Below, piece after piece: positions 57,916 through 64,000 of a stretch of DNA of 64,000 bases (position 1 is the stretch's first letter; each line of letters begins with the position of its first letter). The notes below the pieces were generated by a model. The model saw nothing but the letters and a program-made list of their open reading frames with translations. It was not told the origin of the DNA and made no database searches. The DNA lies in NCBI GenBank assembly GCA_000181795.3, contig CM012953.1:10769781-10833780 (forward strand). Direction: 5' to 3'. Source of the DNA: Trichinella spiralis (taxonomy: Eukaryota > Nematoda > Enoplea > Trichinellida > Trichinellidae). The position numbers and the translations under genes were made by a program.

Positions 57916-59793
57916 ATTCCGATGTCATTACTTATATGTATAAAATGTGTGTTACACTATTTGGATTTATAAATTTATTAGTTTCATAATAAATTAATTT
58001 CATGCTCACCTAAATCTACTACACGACATAACTAACATTCATTTATAACAACAAATTAAATAGATGAATGTAAAGATTAAAAAACAATAGTTTTCAAATA
58101 ATAATCACTCAAAAAACAGCAGTTATTGTGTTACAAAAAAAGAAATTAGCATTGTGCTTAGCCTTGAAAAACATTGCAGCAAAACAATTCCTGATAAAAA
58201 ATCTGAGCAGATGTCATTTTTTGTTATATTTCATTACACAACGGATAAGTTTATTTGACGTTTCAAGCAAATAAAACATGTCATGGTCAGTTTGGATGTG
58301 CTGCGCCCTGGATGTTTTGGAACAGATATTTTAATATTTACCTGCCATTGTAAAAATTGTACAATTTAATATTCTATACAGCATAATGAATAGTAAATTA
58401 GCTTTTGAAAATAGTCATGCTTTTCATAAATGTCAGCACATGGTTTCATTTCAAGAGCTGGATTGACAAGTCGTTGGTGAAAGGTCCAATTCTCAATGAA
58501 TTGTTGAATAATGCATTTTTATTTGGTTTTGAAATTATTATTTAAAAACTCTATTAAACATTTTATTATACTAATCAACAGAGTTAATTCAATGCTTATA
58601 ATTCTGAAGATAGTTCATAAAGATTAAAAGAAGTTATTAAAAAAATTAGCTTACTGCTACTAATTGGTTATTAAACAGAGATTTAACACTTTCTTATTCA
58701 ATGGATGAATTCTTTACTAGAATAATATACTAAAAGTCCCTATTGGACAAAAGTATTTGACAGAAGAAAATAAAATTTAAAAATAATTGTGAAATAAAGT
58801 TGTTAAAATGAAAAATAAGTTACAAAGCAGTATATACATGTATTTATTCATTTAAAATGAAACAATAAAATTGTTGCTATTGATAAAAAGCTTTTCCATA
58901 AAATAATATGTTTAGAGAGGGAAATATTTTTAATAATAATAAAGATAAAAGTTATTCAAATTAAAAATACAAAAAGCTTTCAAACTTAAGAAATAATTTT
59001 ATAATTTATATAATTAGACATAAAAATATTTAATTCAGTTACATGCTAAAAATGGAGAATTATTTGCATCAAATTTTCAAGAACGTTCACAGTTGCTGCT
59101 GCAATTATATAAAATGCATTTCTGATTAGAATGCATATTATATATATATATAGAATGCATATATATGCAATCAATAATCCTAAATATAAGTATAAAAGTT
59201 ATTTTTAAATTGAATAACTTTTATTCTGATTTCCTAATTCAGTTTTTCCAGTATTAATTGCTTTTTAATCAATAAAACACCAAAGGTAATTATAATTTAT
59301 TCACTTAAAAATTATTATTTGAAAAACTTGGAAGAAATTTCATTCCAGTTTATTGAAAATTTCTTTGTAACAGTTGAAAAAACAAACTTTTAATAGCTAT
59401 TAATTATTATTTAATAATAACGCGTAACTGTGTCGAACAACAGAAGCTGTCGCTTATTCATACTTATCGTAAAATAATGTATCCAACAAACGTACATGAA
59501 AGATTGTCCGATTACTTAAAGTTAATATTTATCCAAATTTTCTCGCTGTCACTTCGTTTAAAAAAATAAATAAAATAAATAAACACTGATTATATAAAAC
59601 ACCAAAATTTTATTTTGCATTGTCAAAATTACAAAATCAAAAAATCAAAAGCATTGCATTTTCATTCATTGAAGTATATCATCTGTTATTATTCAGATAA
59701 ATAAGGAAAATTCTTTCTTCACAGAAAATATTGCATATTCCAATTTCACCTGCTTTTCCTTGTCTGTTTTGCCAGTTTTTGTTACTTGCTTTC
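57916..59793. other. Intergenic region downstream of BRI3
   Basis: AT-rich, 1.9 kb, with TA-rich stretches near 59140. No gene or repeat is recognised. The last few hundred bases are probably the BRI3 3' UTR. Confidence 0.4.
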
Positions 59794-61576
59794 TCAACTT
59801 TCAAAGCCACAATTGCAACAGCGATAAGAAATTGATGGAGGCAAGCAAAACAAATATAATAAGCCAATCGGGAAAAAACAGATTACACCCAGGAATATGA
59901 AAATAGTCAACGCTGTATTGCTAACTTCCGAAAGCGTTCCAATCTAAATTAAGCATTGAAAAATCAATTATAAAGATAATTACAATTATTAAATTAAATA
60001 CCTGGCATCTTGGACATAAACGTGCAACAATCGCAGTTTCGACAGGAACTGCTGAAAAACAAAAAATTTCTTTACTGTAAATAAGATAAAAAATTTGTTC
60101 TCCCATAGTAATAGTTGTAGAAAATTAAATAAAATAAATATTTTCAATATCAAACAAAATTAAGTACAACCAATGAAAATTATGAAGGCTTACAAAACAC
60201 AGCATAATGTTTTGCCTAAAAAGTTAATTAACAGTAGTATAATATTAAGATTTTCAGTATCACACACCGGTTATGTTCGTCACTGGTACGTAAAACGTTT
60301 GGCCGGACGGCTGACTTGGTGGTGGATAATACTGCTGGCCAGTAGCCGCTTGATAGGATGGAGGAGGTGGCCAAAATCCAGGTTGAGATCCTGCTACATT
60401 TCCCTCCGTGGGATTCTAATAAAATGCAACCAAAACAAAATTGATGTTTTACAATGGTAAACTCAAAAATTTTAATGTGTTTTCTCTATATCAAAGTGTA
60501 TTTCAATATGAAAATAAAAGTAATTGTTAATTTATTATTCTGTTTGATTATAAATACAAACACAGCACAACATAACCTAATGTATGAGCAATATATACTA
60601 ACCTATGATTCATACACGTTGTGAATTAAATTTCAGTATAACGGTCCTTTCTTGTTAATGAATCAGATGAAAAATACAAAATCTGATATACTTTAAATAA
60701 TTTTAAAATGCCAATAAATTGAATTTACAAGCGATCTGCTAAAAATGAAGTAAAAAAGTAACTCAACGTTAATGTCATCATCCTTACTTATCCAAAACTG
60801 TATTATCATACTGTATATCATTGTTTTTCTTTCATATTTTTTAATCTGAACAGTAAGCTATATAAAATACCACGCTTGCTGTATTTTACGAAGAAAAAAA
60901 CAGTCTTTTGTGATAAACACTAAAACAAATCAAACACTGTGATGTGAGATAAAAATCTGGGGGCGGTCTGTAGCAAGTGTATGAACTAAGTAAATGAAAA
61001 TACTACGTAAGCTATGAAATGAATCAATGAAAAATATCAAAAGATCATTAAGCATAAATGCAAAAATGTACTTTTTAAGGAATATTACCAAAACCTCGTT
61101 CTAATTTTTGAACATTTAATTACTAATGTCAAAAGATGTATTGCTGATTTATTGCATTACAAGAACTACTACAATGGTTAAACGATTACTCATTATATGC
61201 AGGGGGAGAGAACTAATCAAACGAAATGAGTGGCAACAACATTCATATTACTAAATAAAAGTTGCGACAAAAGATTCTAATTTACAATAAATTCAAAATG
61301 GATTAAATATTCAATTCACGCTATATTAAATAAAAGAAAAAAGGGATCTTCGTTTTTTCACTGTCAGACGTACGAATCATAACGAAATGGAAACATTTGC
61401 ATACACTGAATGTACGCGTGAAGTAAAAGCACACAAACACTGTGTAAATGGTTATTATTACATTAAAAAACAAAATATTTAAAACAAAGACGTCTAAATA
61501 TTTCAGGTAAGCTATATTATGAACTCTTATTAATTAAATAATCAATTTAAAATCAATTTTTTACCGCTTTGCTCAT
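59794..61576 (-). CDS. BRI3-like (brain protein I3 family) small membrane protein
   Basis: Four exons on the minus strand: 61576-61565, 60415-60268, 60051-60002, 59943-59794. Phases agree and give 119 aa (human BRI3 is about 125). After the short start MSKA comes a Pro/Tyr/Gln-rich stretch (WPPPPSYQAATGQQYYPPP). It is followed by a first CxxC (LCPRCQIGTL), a hydrophobic segment (LTIFIFLGVICFFPIGLLYL) and a second CxxC (YRCCNCGF) at the end. This knot of two CxxC pairs around a membrane segment is typical of BRI3 and the related LITAF domain; family members sit on lysosomal or late endosomal membranes. The PPxY-like motif (PPPSY) could bind WW-domain ubiquitin ligases. The four-codon first exon is inferred from its ATG, donor and phase. 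Confidence 0.87.
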
Positions 61577-62016
61577 GAAGATGTATATAAAACAGTATTT
61601 GAAAAATTCCAAAAGCGTTTATTGAAGCTGATAAACCAAGACAAACAGCGAACTGAAAACTAACAAGCAACACTCGGCTAGCAACCGTCGTCGACAAAAC
61701 AGGTTAATTCAGCATACTGTGATCAATCAATACTACCGTGATGGCTGTCAAGTATATGACGTCACTTTTCATTTATTTTTTATCATGTTGATATTATTTT
61801 AAAATAAAATCATAAATTTCTAATCAGTTTCAGAATATAAACAAAAATGCAAAAAGAGAAGCATTTTAACGTCAAAGAAATAAAACTTCACTTCATGAAA
61901 GTGTCAAAGGCTTATTATTTAATAAGAAAATTACTTTTTACGTTAATAATTTGTAATTTAACTTGATACCATTTGTTTTGCTGAGCAAAATAATGCACGC
62001 TGATTTTATGACGAAG
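61577..62016. other. Upstream region of BRI3
   Basis: Contains a palindromic TGACGTCA (about 61758-61765) roughly 180 bp upstream of the BRI3 start. Otherwise AT-rich. Confidence 0.4.
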
Positions 62017-62232
62017 TCAGAATAAATATTTCCACGTTTCTACTGAAATATTGTTGGAAATTTTTGATTTATAAAAGTAAAGTACATACTTTGGAATATC
62101 CTGAGTTTTTTGCCCGTTTGCCGTATATCTCAATTTGTACGCCCTGCCTCCATACACAAGGGACATATCACCAAAACGATTTGTTACAAGACGTAACTCA
62201 GGAATATCAGCCATCACGAAAATTAGCAACAT
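62017..62232 (-). CDS. FLYWCH-type zinc-finger fragment, probably from a transposon
   Basis: The frame includes MADIPELRLVTNRFGDMSLV then YGGRAYKLRY, the first half of a FLYWCH finger. The WxC and final His part is missing. A GTATGT donor follows PKxx, so it could be a first exon, but no second exon was found. FLYWCH fingers often precede Mutator-like transposases, so a transposon remnant is likely. Confidence 0.4.
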   Translation of the reverse strand: MLLIFVMADIPELRLVTNRFGDMSLVYGGRAYKLRYTANGQKTQDIPKYVLYFYKSKISNNISVETWKYLF

Positions 62233-63220
62233 TAGGAAATCTTTCTTCTATCTGAGAATTTAAATATTGTTCAAAAGAAATGTCAACCAACAGCTGCTTT
62301 TACTCGTCAGATAAATTACTTGCTTAGCTGACAAGCAACAAGCTAAATGAGATTTATGCCTAAGGTACTTTTCTGCTTGTCGGATATTGTTCTACAAAGC
62401 AGCAACAAACTATTCAAGAACGAAGGGAAAATCTACAAGCAATAAATTGTCCACAGCTGCAGTTTCCAGCTAAAACTAGCAGTGGTGACTGCTGAATTTT
62501 CGCATCGAAATATACCTCTGATTTCAGTTCAACTCTTCTCTGAACATGTATCCAGTTTGGAATAAAATTTTTTTATCTTTGCAATGTTTCTTTTTCGACA
62601 GAGTTATTGCTTTTCTTCTCATGTTTTATTTAAATAAAAAAATAAAAATCTGGAAATTTGTTTACAAATAAACACGGGTTTTAATAATTTTGTGTAAATT
62701 GTATTAAATTCATTTTTCAGTATTTTAAGTAAAATGACAATGAGTTCATTTGGGAAAGCGTCCACAAGGCTGTTGAAACTTCAGACCAGTGTTACTACTG
62801 AGATATTTTTAATTTCTGCTTGGAACATTTCTATGATATGATGGTGTTCAGAAATTAATAATTTCACCTTCTGATGATTAAAATGGGATGGATTTTGATC
62901 TGACTTGCGGTATTGTCTTCATTTTTTATTTGAACGTTGTCCAGCACATCTGATGTACTCATTAGCTTTATGGAAAAATTGACTTCACGCCCAGTTTAAG
63001 CCGCGCCAAATTTTAGCATATCTTTTAAACTTCATTTGGCTACCATAACAATAAAGCATACAGAAATTTTTTTAAATCACATTACAAATAATAATCATTA
63101 AAAGTGCAAAGTGGGAAAGTAAATATTTAAAGGAAAACACAGCTAAAAGCAATACAAAAATTCCACTGTCAAATTGGTGACACCGTGATCAAACAATAAA
63201 AGAGATCAAATGTTATACGC
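62233..63220. other. Spacer before the terminal repeat
   Basis: AT-rich. No gene is recognised. Confidence 0.35.
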
Positions 63221-64000
63221 AATGAATTATTTTGTAATTAAAAATTTGGACCAATGAAATAAAAAATAATTGTAGTTAATCAAAGCAGAACCATTTTGAT
63301 CAATGAAAAGTTTAAACGAGAGAATAAATGCTATTACGCCATAACTATGCAATGGGAAGCTATTCAATGACAAGTCGATTTTTTGCCAACCAATGGAAAA
63401 TTAACTCTGAAAATTTTACTGATAGAGACTACACCAATAAAAAAATATTTGAAAAATACAATTGTCAAATTTTATAAATTATTTGCCATTGAACTGAAAA
63501 ATAAAGGTGATAAAATTTAATATTCACAAAAATTAAAAGAAACACGAGGAAATGTAATAAATATAGTTAATAAAATTGAAAATGTAAAATTTTATAAATA
63601 ATTCAATAATATTTCGTAGTAAATATGCATTGCGTAATTTTATTAGGAATTGAAAGATATTAACCATTGGGCAGCGTGTAGCACGGTGGTAAGCCATATA
63701 GCTTGACGTGCTGAACTCACAGGGTTCGATTCTCGCTGTCCCATGAAAATATCAAATATGATACTAATACATGTAGCACGGTGGTAAGCCATATAGCTTG
63801 ACGTGCTGAACTCATAGAGTTCGATTCTCCCTGCCTCATGAAAATATGAAATGCAATCCTAATGCATGCTGCTCTACAGATCCATCAGGTTCCTATCCCG
63901 AACCTACTGAGATGTATGGAATTTATACCATCAGTCGATTCCTGAATCTCTTTTACAACGTACTCTGTTCTACAGCTGCTACGTGCTTAATAGCTTAGCC
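63221..64000 (-). repeat. Repeat family C, copy 4 (inverted, cut by the window edge)
   Basis: Reverse complement of 10478-11262 at very high similarity. Only scattered single-base differences are seen, for example within the tRNA-like modules (about 63668-63740 and 63773-63840, plus-strand sense here). It continues beyond the window. Confidence 0.9.

Noticed and set aside
1-64000. CRISPR arrays, bacterial operons or rRNA genes
   Set aside because: No regularly spaced short repeats, no Shine-Dalgarno-led operons and no rRNA-like sequence. The window is eukaryotic.

Overview
This window is eukaryotic nuclear DNA and most likely comes from a nematode. The evidence is an AT-rich background with GC-richer exons, many short GT-AG introns, a cytoplasmic intermediate filament of the nematode IFA/IFB type with a lamin-like tail, splice acceptors just upstream of start codons (as in spliced-leader genes), and very closely spaced same-strand genes. 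The abundance of ZBED5-type hAT copies and a FLYWCH fragment would fit an early-branching (clade I) nematode, but I cannot name a species.

Layout. 1-12.4 kb is a repeat-rich zone. It holds the end of an unknown gene (1-596, minus), a decayed hAT transposon (about 3.9-6.7 kb), the last exon of a REEP/TB2-DP1 gene (7.3-7.6 kb), and three repeat families, including one that carries tRNA-like modules. From 13.2 to 24.4 kb lie mitochondrial Mn superoxide dismutase (plus strand), a full-length PIAS SUMO E3 ligase (minus) and a second, much shorter PIAS paralogue (minus). From 26.9 to 34.2 kb is the intermediate filament gene (minus), with a 4.7 kb first intron. From 38.0 to 46.9 kb lies a dense minus-strand block, in transcription order COA6, PRORP (protein-only mitochondrial RNase P), VPS53 (GARP/EARP tethering subunit).

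That block is complicated by an assembly problem. 40000-42559 and 43218-45759 are almost identical and sit on either side of 658 Ns. The simplest reading is two haplotypes of one locus placed in tandem. VPS53 is then complete in the left copy, PRORP is complete in the right copy, and the fragments next to the gap are not extra genes. An 834-bp hAT with 8-bp target-site duplications lies just upstream of COA6.

From 48.4 to 54.4 kb are an apparently intronless ionotropic-receptor-like gene and an ENTPD4/7-type Golgi or lysosomal apyrase (both minus). From 54.9 to 57.9 kb is a small tRNA cluster (Ser-UGA, a degenerate Ser copy, Val-CAC, Val-AAC) surrounding an SGF29-like pseudogene. From 59.8 to 61.6 kb is a BRI3-like small membrane protein. 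The window ends (63.2-64.0 kb) in an inverted copy of the tRNA-like repeat found near 10.5-11.3 kb.

The splice models for SOD, PIAS (from 18450 down), the PIAS paralogue, IF, COA6, PRORP, VPS53, ENTPD and BRI3 were built by hand. Their phases all agree and each sums to a multiple of three. The genes serve mitochondrial redox and respiratory assembly (SOD, COA6), mitochondrial tRNA processing (PRORP), SUMO signalling (PIAS), membrane traffic and glycosylation (VPS53, ENTPD) and cytoskeleton (IF). Apart from COA6-PRORP-VPS53 I see no functional cluster.
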